NCBI GenBank assembly: GCA_017590115.1
Contig: JAGGNK010008337.1
Location: forward strand, 1,860,001 to 1,924,000
Direction of reading: 5' to 3'
Origin: Montifringilla adamsi
Taxonomy: Eukaryota; Chordata; Aves; Passeriformes; Passeridae
DNA length: 64,000 bases
The notes under the pieces were generated by a model. That model had not been told where the DNA came from, did not search any database, and was given only the letters and a program-made list of their open reading frames with translations. Shown piece by piece: positions 50,460 through 61,479 of the stretch (the stretch's first letter is position 1; each line of letters starts with the position of its first letter). The translations under genes were made by a program, and so were the position numbers.

Positions 50460-50522
50460 CTCCCTCCCTTCCTTCCTTCCTTCCTTCCTTCCTTCCTTCC
50501 TTCCTTCCTCCCTCCCTCCTCC
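50460..50522. repeat. (CCTT)10 microsatellite with CCCT edges
   Basis: Perfect CCTT over 50467-50506, flanked on both sides by CCCT-type units; a pure polypyrimidine tract of about 60 bp. Purine/pyrimidine mirror tracts of this kind can form triplex DNA, but that is inference. Confidence 0.95.
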
Positions 50523-53500
50523 ATGCCTAGGAGAAGCATTTCTCTTGTGTAGAACACATGTGAGCAGCCATTCTCACTGACCTACCCCTTCTCCCATCCC
50601 AAACCATCTCCCCTGCTGTTCCCACATGCAAGAGATCCATGGGAAGGGCTGGTAACGCAAAGGGAATGGTCCAGCTTGCTCGCTGGTTCACTGAGTGCTG
50701 AAGGGCAAACCCACATCACGAGTCAGAAATGGTTATGCAGAAGGATAAGAGCATGGAATGCTTCCAAACCTGTCCCACCTCCTGTGCATGCAGAGACCTC
50801 ACTGCACAAACCTGTCCAGGGATACCTCATGATTTTTTAAAGTAATTTAGGTGGCACTAATGTCAGGAGTGCTCGAAAACACAGCCTGGTGCTACAGATG
50901 GGCTGCTGCAGTAGCCTCACCACCTCAGCAGCTCTTCACAAGACTAAGAAAAGGCCCATGAAGCATATCTTGAGGCTCTGGCTGCAGAAAGAATGCCTGG
51001 TTTTCTAACAGCCATTATTTTGATACTCATAACCAGTGACACTCAAATTAATTTGACAGGAAATATATTTAATTTAATAAAAGGAAAATAATCCATTCCT
51101 TTGTCTGATTCACTAGAAAAAATATTCATATTGGCTTCTATAGCAAGAGCTTTGGTAATAATCTTATACAGACCTCTGTGTGTGCACGTGTGTGTTTATA
51201 CAAAACCCTCATCAGTTTAAACTGTATTTGCTGTTAGGAAGATCATTTACCTTCTAATAAATCCTAATTAGATCATAAGCCCAAGTCTACTGGGAATAGA
51301 TGTGTATTGACAAGCATACTGAGTGCTGGGAATTCACCAGGCTCCTCTTTCCAGCTGGGATCTGTCTCTACACGTTGTCTGTGTAGGTGCAGAGCACGAG
51401 CAGTGCCTGACCTTTCCCCAGCTTGCTGCACAACTCAGCAGGTTGCTAGAACTCCCTACCAGGAAACTTTTGGGCATAGGAGAGGAACCCAAGCTGCCAT
51501 GTGCCAGTGACTCAGAGATGAAAACTATCCATTTCAGAGTTGTTCTTGTGCCTGGAATTTGAAGGAGCCTGCTCCTTTGCTGGAAGAGTTTGAACAGTTC
51601 ATGCTGGGGATTCCACAGAGGCAGGCAGTGTGTTTTGCACAGGTTCCCCACAGTGCTGCAGGGAAGCCTGGTCAGTTCCCTGACAGAATAACCTCAGCTC
51701 CCTCCACCCCAGAGATGGCTGACACAGGCCTGACTTTGGGCGCTGGGCACTCACCTGTTTGTGAAAGGCTAAGGTGACCCTTGTTCTGGACAAGGGTGGC
51801 AGGCCCAGGGGACAGGTGACCTCCCTTGCTGCCCTCTCAAGGACAGAGGAACCTGCCAGCCCAAAATGGTGCCTGTGGTCAAGGCAATGCTTTGATGTGC
51901 TGTCCCTGAGGAAAAACCCCCCGATAGCAGCTGAGATTCCCCTGGCCCTGCAGGAACGTGCCTGTTGTATGCCCCAAGCCCGGGGCAGGTGCTACCACTG
52001 CAGTTTGGTAACCTGAGAACCAGCATGGATGTGCTGCTGTGAAATACCACACATGGTGCAAGACAGGGGAGGGCTGAATCCACTCCTTCTGAGTCATTCA
52101 GGTCTGTATCCCCATTTAGCAAGGAGAATTTGGAACTTCTTGATTTTTATCTTTCTACTATCTAATTTTGTGAACAATTCTTACAGTTTGTGACAGGCAA
52201 TATTGCTTTGCAGTCCATCTGAAAACAGATCCTGTTTTATAAAGAAGCTTAGGCTTTACAGATTACTGCAGCCTAAAGCCATCCTTAAGACTGACCTAAG
52301 CCTACACTGACATCAGCAGATACTGTGGAGTGATACAAGAGGATCTAGGAAAACAAAGTGCTGAGATCTGCTCCAGCCCTAAGCCTAACCCACGAACCAG
52401 ATGCCTGCCAAGGTTTAGAGCTTTACGTGCAGATGGCAGGACTGCTCTGTAACGTGGACTGTTGTGTGGTAGTAGAAAGATTCCCTTAAGCTCAAGCACA
52501 ATCCAAGCCAAAGCACAGATGCAGATTCCTGCTTGGCACCTGTACAGAAGGGCCCTGGCAGAGCCTGTGGACAAGCTCTGTCTGTCCATCCAGGCTGAAC
52601 ACATCACCTGCACAGCACCTGCACGGCCCAAATGCAGAGGAGAATTTCTGCACTCTAGAACTGTAGCTTGGCCATACCCTGGAGGTGCAAGATCCATTTC
52701 CTGGCTTCCTGGTGATTGCACAGAAGGGAGAGGGAGCCTAAGGCCTCCCACAGAGCCCCAGCGGGATCCAGACGTGCTGCCATTCCCATCAGTCAGGATG
52801 ATCACCAGGCCAGCAGCTGCCATGGGGACATTGCTATGTGACAATCCCCAATGTCCCACAGACAAGCAGCGGGATGAGTGTGGGGCTCAGACAGAAGCTG
52901 GCAGAGAGCAAAGGTACCATGAGCCTCAAATGTCAGGCTGACACCCAAAAATAAGCCAAGACAGCAGACTACAGGTAAACTTGAACATGTCAGGCTGGAA
53001 AAAGTGGCAATTTCAAGTAAGTCAGGTCCTGCTGTCTCAGGACAACAATGTCCATCAGAGGAGCAAGGGCAGCAATATCAAGTATCATATTAGGTTAGTC
53101 AGAACTCCCAAAGAAAGACTCCCAAATCATGCTGATGCTCTTAAACGACTTTACTCCCAATAAATAATGGCAGCACAGTGTGCAAAGGACTCCTACCCTG
53201 TGGGAAAACAGAGCTTTCCACAGCAGAGCAGCCCCCAGGCTTTGAATACGTTGTACCTTGTTTCCACATCTGTCCAGAACTGGACACTGTTGGATTAAAA
53301 TATTCCCAGGACACAGCTTGGGGTCAAATTCAGAACCTTGCTCCTCCGGTGCTCTGCAGGTCCTTTCACAGTGCTCCCACGGACTCCTGTACTTGCAGGG
53401 GGATCACCCAGTGGCCATGAGCAGAGGCTGGGCTGACTCTCCTGAGGGAGGGCAGGCGCGCAGACGTAGGTCTGTGGAAGCAGCTCTTTGAACCTTTAAG

Positions 53501-54419
53501 TCATTCACACAAGAAAGCAACTCTGACAAAAGCTGTGGAATCTTCTGAACACCTCTTCAGACAGCAGAACTGAAAGACAGACTTCCTCTCCTGTGTCATT
53601 ACACACACACCCTGCCCCAGAATCAGAGTTTAAATCAAGTTCTTTGACACACATCAGAAACCTTCAGTGTAGAATTTCTGAGACACCAAAATCCTTAAAG
53701 ACAGACCTAACACAGACAGCCACTGTCAAATCATTTAATTGCTTTCATCAATTGAAACTATCTTTTGATTCAAGAACAAATGCTTAGCAAGACCTTGGTG
53801 AGAAGAGACATAACCTTAGGGCTGAAAAGTAGAGCAACATGTATAATTTTTCCCTTTACAGATAAACAGCCCTGCTTTTTAAGTAGCTGCTGAGAAGGAC
53901 ATCTAAGCATTGCTCCTGTGAATAAAGCAGACAGTTCACAAGACAACCAGTTCCTGCCTGCATGCATAAGCCTCACGCCAGCAAATCTAATTGAAAATAA
54001 TCTGTGATCGACGCTCTGCATTCTTCAGGATAAGTGCTTTTATCCCATCTTTTCCCGTCTCTCCTCCTCCCCTCCAACCTTAAATGAATCACATATTGAA
54101 TCACTGCAGCATGGCTGTATTTGATCATGATTTATAGGGCACTGTCTGCCTCACTCGGTAGGCAGCCTTTGGAGAGAGGAGGTATTTTGGACAGGGAAGA
54201 ACAGGCTGTCAGCACCCAATAAATTATTAGCAGCAGCCACTTCCTGAAGTAAAGATCTATATAAGATCAACCTTCTAAGTGGACAGGTGCACAGGGGTGT
54301 CTTACATCAACAGCTTGCCTGGCACATAATCCAAATTCTTAGCAACTGCAATAAAATGTGGCACTGAGAGAGAAAGGTTTTACTGATATCTGTTAATAAA
54401 TCAATGGAGGAGCTCTGGG

Positions 54420-54500
54420 CACTGCAGAGAATGAGCAGGGACCAGACCCCACTGCTTGGTGCCCTGGGTACCAAAGCAAAGATAAAGACAAATCTCCTGC
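54420..54500 (+). repeat. probable ancient amniote repeat fragment, same type as at 35951
   Basis: The order GAGCAGGGACCAGACCCCAC, then TGCTTGGTGCCCTGGGTACC, AAAGCAAAGATAAAGACA and TCTCCTGCCC parallels a remembered reptile/bird repeat reading roughly GGACCAGGACCCCATTGTGC, TAGGCGCTGTACAAA, CAAAAAGACAG, TCCCTGCCCC. Divergence is high and the family is not named here. Confidence 0.4.
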
Positions 54501-56280
54501 CCTTGTTTGACAGGAGGGTGCAATAGGATCAGCAAAACTTCCAAATCTGCAAACTCAACATAAAGTTGCATGCAAGAAACATTGATGTAAGTTTTAATCA
54601 TCTCTTCTCCATCATCAACATTCCCCAGCCTATTGTTTCTCTGCTTCCAACTTCCTTCTTTCCAGTTTTCTCCATGGCAAACAAGTCTAGCAGCAGCAGC
54701 ATGTTCAGACTTCATTGCAGCTCACACATTGATACTGGTACATACTGATCTGTAGCAGTCATGCTTAAGCTGGTCCTGCACCATAAGAAAGGTGTAGGAA
54801 ACTATCCCCAGATAGCACCACATAAGGATTTTTTAGCTGTAATCTACCAAAAAGAAGGGCAGTTAGCCTACTTTGGCCCTTCACACTCTGACAGTAGATG
54901 GAATACTCAGGGCTAAGAAGGAACTTCAGAGCAGCTTCAAGACAGCTGTGTGATAACTGCAAAGTTCTTCAAAGATGTTTTAAAAATGAACCAAACAAGG
55001 AGGATTAAGAGAAGGGGAACAATGGGTCTGTCTCCCCTCCCTCAGCACAGCTTTCCTGTGCCCAAGCTACTGTTTGAGTCAGACAGAAGCAGCACACCCA
55101 GGTGCTTCCAGGCACACGAGTGGGCTGGTTACTCACTTCTATCAGAGACAATTCATTCCTGCTGCATCCTGAACAGCCCCAAGGCCATTACACCAGCCAG
55201 GAGTTTGGCTGATTCCTACAGCCTCTGCACCGTGGGCTGTTTTTGCTGAGCACCACCAGAGGGCTCAGCACGGTGCAACATACCAAAACAAAGGTGCTGA
55301 CCCCAAAATCCCACACCTAGACACAGTGATTGGTCGGCAAACCCTCTGATTAGATCTTTGCAAATCGCAGTTCTTTTTAAAATATGCTCACTTTTCAAAA
55401 GGAGTTGCTGGTTTCATCACACAATCACCTGGGGAGAATGATTCCCTGTTGCTGTTTAGAAGGTCAAAGCACAGTATCCAATGGCCTTCAACTCTTCATG
55501 AATTAATAAAAATACATGTTTCAGGCTTCTAAATACCCTTAACACCAGGACACAATGACTGAGAGGTGGTAACTCTTACAAACTCCTGATAAAACTGCTT
55601 TTTGTCTACTTTATATATGGGCAACATATATGGAGTAATATCTTCCTCCCTGGAGCTCCACATCCTACTTACCTGTACTAAATGTCTCCAGTTCTATCTA
55701 TTCAATTGCATCAACGATTTCTGAGAAATCTCTCTTTATAAGTGAATTTTTCATCCTGACTTCTGAGTCCTGTGTGATGTCTCTGACACTAAAAAGACAA
55801 AAGTTGGGCCCTTGGGGTCTTGTCAAAAGCTAATGTAAGACAAAATGCTTGTAAGCTTTGATTGAAATACTTCCTCTCTCCCAGCACCAGCTAATGATTC
55901 TGAACGACTTTGTTAAGTGTATACTTCCCTACCTTGAAATAGATACTGTGTCAAGTAGGATTTATAGGTGATTTAACTCAATCATGCCTTCAAAGAAGCT
56001 TCAGCAGCTCCAAAAAGACCAGGGAGTATTCAGAGGCTGAGCCACGGTTAAAGAGAGCATCTCTGATCACCAAAGTGATGAAAAGTGGTCAAGAATGGGA
56101 ATCACTGTAACTACTTGTCCCAAGCTATTGTCTTTCATTTGGAACTGCCAGAACATGCAGGATTTAGGGATGGAAATGACAGCTTACTATTCTGAGTCAT
56201 CACCTGGTGCTTGGAGAGAAGCAGATTTTGAATTACAGCTTTTAAATAATTTGGTTTTACCAGAGCTTTTCCATAAAAGG
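54501..56280. other. noncoding stretch, nothing recognised
   Basis: Unique sequence with open frames under 105 codons and no repeats visible by eye. Confidence 0.65.
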
Positions 56281-56445
56281 ACAGTGGTAGAGTGGAGGAA
56301 ACGTCCACTGCACAGGAGAAAGACTAAAAAATCCCTGAATCCCATGCTTGGCTGTGCCAAGAACTGTTTTGTGACAGCAGGCAAATCCCTTCACTCCTCT
56401 TTTCATTTGTTTTCCTTTCCCACTGTACATCTGCCTTGTCTATTG
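56281..56445 (+). mobile_element. MIR/CORE-SINE-like copy, diverged
   Basis: ACAGTGGTAGAGTGGA corresponds to the MIR head (ACAGTAGTATAGTGGTTA). CACAGGAGAAAGACTA and CCCTGAATCCCATGCTTGGC fit the box B area. TTGTGACAGCAGGCAAATCC then CTTCACTCCTC fits TGTGACCTTGGGCAAGTCACTTAACCTC, and CCTTTCCCACTGTACATCTG fits the following CAGTTTCCTCATCTGTA region. The landmarks are in order over about 160 bp. The 122-codon open frame crossing it (56095-56463) is incidental. Confidence 0.55.
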
Positions 56446-59400
56446 GGAAAGAGAGATTTATGAGTGTCTTAGGGATTTGGTGGTGCAAGCACTTCTCCTC
56501 TCCAATCTTGAGATGAAGGTGAAAACCCCACCCTTTGGCTCCAAGGCTGTTGTTGCAGAGACTTGTACAGCACCTGTGGGGACCTCAGTGAGGACTGCAA
56601 GGGGAGATCATCAATGCCTGTAACCCCATCATCACTCCCTGGATAGAGGCATTCCTAGGGAAACAGAGCACCATGGCTGGATCCTCAAACAGGGAGGTGA
56701 AGCAGAGACCAGCATGGGAACAGAGCAGCAAGTGCCATCACAAGTCCCTGATTCTATCTGTGAGAGCATCACACAGCCAGGGTGCACAGGCAGGGATGTT
56801 CACCCTGAGACTCCCCCAGCTGTGCATTCCCAAGGGGTGAATTCTGTGAGCCACAGATGGTGCCTTTGCATTAAACAGTCTCAGAGGAATTTTATTCTTG
56901 AATTTTCCAGTCTCTTGAGGGAAGTTAATATGACCTCTTCTAAAGGAAGTAGAAATATAATCCAGCAAGGCAATATAATGCAGGACAAACTGGGGGCAGA
57001 GCAACAGATGGTATTTGCTGATCACTGATTATTCAAGGTGGTGTTCCAACATCTTTGCAAGAGACACAAGTAGCAGAATTTCCTGCTGAAAGCTGAAGGC
57101 ACTGAACTGCTTTAGGAAGAGTGCAGAAGTTCACAGCTACGGCAGCCCACGAGTGTCACCTGTTTGTAACCCCTGGAACCATTCTGTTCCCAATGTGATT
57201 TCTCTGAAGCCAGTATGGAGTTTGCCTCAGCTGAACAGAAGGGAAAACCAAAGACCTCTCCTTTCCTGACATGATGCACTTATTCACATGGATTTCAGTC
57301 TGATCCCCTCTCCTCAGTGAAAGCCACAAGCACATTGAGTTCTAAGGGCAGGTCACCTGAGAGTCCCTCTCTTTGTACTCTCATCTTTTAGGCACTGCAC
57401 ACGTGGTGGGAGATCATCTCCTCTGGCCAAACCGGGTACCAGTATCCAGAGATGTGACAGCCAATTTCTCATGAATTTTAACAGGGTCTGGGCAGGATTA
57501 ACATTTCTTATTTCATGCAGGAAGCTTGTGACAGAAAGAGAATTGAAACTTGAAACATCAATATAAAAACCTTAAATCACCCAAGCTATGCCTGCAAACA
57601 CTTAATTCCACACTGGAGCAAATCTGCAGTAAACTCCAAAGGTGCAGACCACGCAGTGCCAGGATTTTTTCCCACCCTGTGCCACTATCCCTTTGCCATG
57701 CTTCTGTCCCTAATTTAACAAGAGTGCTTCCAGCAGTAGATTTCTTTCTGTAAAAAGATTCATACGTGAAGTAGCACCAACAACTGGTGTGGTCCAAACT
57801 GTGCTCAGCAAGACATTGTATTTACCTCTCCAGCATTCCTGGAGAATGAAGACAACATTCTATCAGCATTCATCCTCCTAATCATAAGCCAAGATGAAAT
57901 ATTAAGCCCTGAAGTAATAAATTTCATCCAAACTGAGAGGGATCCAATTTAATGTATTCTGCATTTAGTGTAAGAGTCATCTGGAGATAAAGGACAGAGC
58001 TCTCATCATCAGAAAGAGATGAGGAAACAGCTTTGGTGAGGAGATTCTGGAAAGCACAAGCAGGACTATCATGACCACAGACTTGTCTGCATGGGGACAA
58101 CTTGAGACACTGATTGAAAGTTTAATTTGAATTTAGGGAGGGGTTCTTTTAAACTGTGTTAAATCCTTGTTAAATCCAAACAACTGGTTTCAAGTTGTGG
58201 CCACAAATGAATTTCTCTGCTTTCTCTTCCAAAATTGTCCTTTATTTCTGAAGTGCTTGTTCACCAATGTATAAAGCAGGCTAACAACATCATTTTGAAT
58301 TCACACCTACAGTTAACACCAATAATTCGTTTTTCATTCTTACATATTGAGAAAAAAATTCACTTTCCAAATTTATTACAGCATATTTCTGTTATTAATA
58401 ATTATTTTACCACCAAGTCACAGCTGAGGTCAAGAACTAATTGTGCCAGAATTTATGCAAACACACAGTAGGATTTCATGGGCAGATTAGGGGTCAGAAG
58501 GGATGATTTAGTGCTGATCTCATGTTTAACATAGGTCAAGTTTTCTAGGTGTATGCCACTAACTTACATTTGGCTTGAGTGTATTTTCCAAAAAAATGTA
58601 ATTCATTTCTGAAGAAGAAACACTTCACATGGAGAACCCACTCTTCCCTTTGACAGTTTGTTTTATCTCCCTCTAACCAACATTATATTTCACAATATGC
58701 TACTTCTCATTTGAATTTGCTGAGCTCAGTTCCAAATCCCAGTGCTTCTCTGTTACACTTTCTTGTCAGGAATTAAAGCCCTTTTAACATGGGCATTTTC
58801 TGCCTAAGGTTCTCTCTGCTGAGCAACTTCAACGTTTTTCCCCCCTGTAATTTATTTTCAGTTCTTATCAAAACATAAAACACAGCAGGGCTTGTGCTGT
58901 AAATAGAAACAGTCCAGTCTCAGCTCATATCCATCACTGAATTTAATGGCTATCACTGATTTACATCACAGGGAACTCTGGCCCATGTAAACATATGGAT
59001 CTAGAGATGGACAGGGTCTGTCTATTCAGCTTTTTTCTGTAAACTAAAGCTGCTGCTACCAGGAAAAGAGGATTAGGGGCCTACATAAGTGTGTCTGTGT
59101 ATTAAAATGTGGATTTGTGTGCATGTGCATGTGTGCAAAAGTGGGATATTGTCACACACATTGATTCACAACCACTCAACAGGGGTCTCAGCATGATCCA
59201 ATCTGGATCCCATTGCAATTGATAGATCTGTCATTCCCTGTGAGTTTTGGAACATAAATCCTGTCTCTGTTCCTTCTCTTGCAGCCATGAGGATTGCATC
59301 CACCAGGGCAGAAGCTCTCCAGCCTCAAGCACACTGTGAACATCAGCCTTACTGGTAAGTAACTGGGAAATGAGGCTTGGACACACAAGAAGACCTTGCT

Positions 59401-59589
59401 GAGGGGAACTGCCTCCCATGGAACATCACATGTCTCCTCCCACAGGGAAGTGAGTAGGAGAATCTCAGCAGATCAGCGAGCTGCTTCTCCCCCACATACA
59501 CCCACAAACAGAAACCAAATAAATCCCATGCAGATCAACCCAAACTCAATTTTCACTGAATATTTAAAACCACAAATAGTGGACAAAAT
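56446..59589. other. noncoding stretch, no gene recognised
   Basis: Unique sequence. The longest open frame, 104 codons (56714-57028), is covered by a 95-codon frame on the other strand and has no domain. A TG-rich patch lies at 59088-59138. Confidence 0.65.
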
Positions 59590-59824
59590 GTGAGTGGGTT
59601 TAGATTGGCTATTAGGAAGAGATTCTTCCCTGTGAGAGTGGTGAGTCCCTGGCACAGGTTGCCCAGAGAAGCTGTGGATTCCTTATCCCTGGAAGTGTTC
59701 AAGACCAGGATGGACAGGACTTGGAGCAGCTGGGACAGTGGAAGGTGTCTCTGCCCATATCATGCAGTTGAACAAGATGATCTTTAAGGTGCCTTCCAAC
59801 CCAAACCACTCTGTGATTCCATGA
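59590..59824 (+). mobile_element. CR1 LINE, short 5'-truncated copy
   Basis: About 235 bp of CR1 3' end. The frame starting at 59590 reads SGFRLAIRKRFFPVRVV, then WHRLPREAVDSLSLEVFKTR, the last C-terminal part of ORF2, before losing the consensus near WSSWDSGR. The 3' end has GATGATCTTTAAGGTGCC, TTCCAACCCAAACC and a short tail CTCTGTGATTCCATGA. It corresponds to the last third of the copy at 5088-5628. The ORF2 piece is too short to do anything. Confidence 0.94.
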
Positions 59825-61139
59825 AAACCGGGGCTGATGCTGCTGGCTTTGGCTCATGGCATCCTCCAGTGCCTGCCTGATCATTCTCACTGGCAAGGGG
59901 ATTGTTCAGAGAGAAAATCCTACTCAACTGCAAGCTACTCAGCTGAGAATGGCTCCTGAACCTGGCATTCATAGAAGACCATTAGAAATGGTGGCAAGCT
60001 ACACCCCTAGATTAGACTGAGATGTTCAAAACCTACTCACACAGTGAGCAGGGAATTTTGGTTGGCAGAATTCCCAGAGCAAGCTGAGGGCAGGCACAGA
60101 AAGGCTGCATGAGGCCAAAGCAGCTCTGAGCTCGACCCAAAGGTCTCCCTTCTGTGTCCAGCATCATCACAGGTTCCTGCTCTTGCTGCAGTAATCAGAG
60201 GGTGTTTGACTCTCGACCTCAAGGGCCCTGGAACTGGACTCCTTCCTTCTGACCTGGCTGAATGTGTTGCACACCACTTCTCTCTTCATGTGGACCTCAG
60301 CCCCTGACACAGGATTCCAGGCATGCCCCATCTCCAGTGGAGAAGTGGAGAGGTTGAAAATACCACCAGATGTTAAATTGCAAGGCTTGCTCCCAGGTTT
60401 CTGGCCCTTGAAGCAAGTTCTGCTGCAAGGAGCTGGAAAATGTTGTGTAGTGAACAAAACATGGCTTTTGCAGAAAATCTCTACTCTTGCCATGGACTGT
60501 GTCCTCACCATCTTCTCTGGCACCTAACCATCCCTAGCACTGGACTCAGCTTAGAACTCTGGGTATGGTGGGCACTTTCACCCAAATTCCCCTTTTTTTG
60601 AAGCAGTCCTTGCCACATTCTGGTTTTAGTTGCTGTGGTGATTGATTGGTGTTTAATGAGCTCATGTTATTGGTTGAGATTTTTCTGGGGTGAGTCATGC
60701 AGGTTTCATTTGGTAAAATTCACATGGAGATATTGCCATCTAGATCAGCACCAGATTAGCCGAGAACTCCAGCTTCAGCTCACCCATTTTAACATTCCCA
60801 GGTGAAGTCAACTTTCTGATGAGGCAGATAAATGTCTGCAAAGTAAATATTCAGTTAATAAGGTACCTATTGTACTGCTGATTGTGATGAGGCAGCAGCA
60901 GCCGCCAGTTTTAATTTAACATGATTTAACTACCCAGCGATTCCAACGATATCACAGGAGCTTGTTAAATGAAAATAACGCCATTCACATTTGCATGTAC
61001 ATGTGCAAGGAAAAAAAACAACAATAAGAAAGCAGCTCCTGGGCTGACAGCCCTTGGAATGATGTCATTTGGATCAGTGGCATTTAATTGCACAAGGTGA
61101 GCCACCATATCTGTGAAAATGCCAAGGCAACCCAGAGCA
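59825..61139. other. noncoding stretch, partly low-repeat AT-rich sequence
   Basis: The left part contains open frames up to 118 codons (minus, 60167-60523) without motifs. From about 60610 to 61010 the sequence is repeat-free and rich in AT words such as TTAATTTAACATGATTTAAC and TTTAATGAGCTCATG. It reads like conserved noncoding sequence, but this is a judgement by eye. Confidence 0.5.
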
Positions 61140-61335
61140 CAGCCCAGTGGTTGTGCTCCAAAGGACAGAATGCTGGACTGGGAGATAAGGCACCAATCTC
61201 TGAATCCAAACTTCATCACTTCTCTGGCAAACTACTTCACCTCTTCGTGCTTCAATCAGTCCATCTGTTGGAAGGGCATAACAATACTGAACTGTTATCC
61301 CCAGTGCTTTGAAAACTGGGAAATACATGAGCCAG
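61140..61335 (+). mobile_element. MIR/CORE-SINE-like copy, best preserved of the four
   Basis: GCCCAGTGGTTGTGCTCCAA then GACAGAATGCTGGACTGG fit a tRNA-derived head. GCAAACTACTTCACCTCTTC, GTGCTTCAATCAGTCCATCT and GTTGGAAGGGCATAACAATAC then match, in order, the MIR landmarks GGGCAAGTTACTTAACCTCT, GTGCCTCAGTTTCCTCATCT and GTAAAATGGGGATAATAATA. The tail AGTGCTTTGAAAACTGGGAAA resembles the amniote CORE-SINE end (GCGCTTTGAGA). Open frames of 84-105 codons across it are incidental. Confidence 0.7.
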
Positions 61336-61479
61336 ACTTTGTTATACTTTTGTTCAGGGCTTTTTGTTGCTTCAGATTTACTCTCAGCGTCTGGGCCAGA
61401 TTAGCTGCTTGTCCTGTTTCAATGGGCTAGGGATCGTTTTAAGGACACAAAATAGCTCAAACTGCAGGGGAGGCAGGAC

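Larger units (their letters stand above)
49709..54419. other. noncoding stretch, relatively G+C-rich, no gene recognised
   Basis: The longest open frames are 187 codons (minus, 52302-52865), 159 codons (plus, 52462-52941) and 183 codons (plus, 50029-50580). The last spans the 33-bp repeat and the CCTT array. The first two overlap on opposite strands. Neither has a recognisable domain, and open frames on both strands are expected in G+C-richer sequence. 51300-52100 is also richer in G+C than its surroundings. Confidence 0.55.

Noticed and set aside
50029..50580. 183-codon plus-strand open frame
   Set aside because: It spans the 33-bp array and the CCTT microsatellite and ends in their low-complexity translations; no domain.
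53271..53286. Perfect palindrome-like TGTCCAGAACTGGACA in a stretch faintly like CR1 antisense
   Set aside because: The similarity to CR1 is limited to this word and flanks do not match; a 7-bp arm palindrome is expected by chance in 64 kb.
54310..54365. CTTGCCTGGCACATAAT resembling a MIR 3' end
   Set aside because: An isolated 15-base resemblance without upstream SINE structure.
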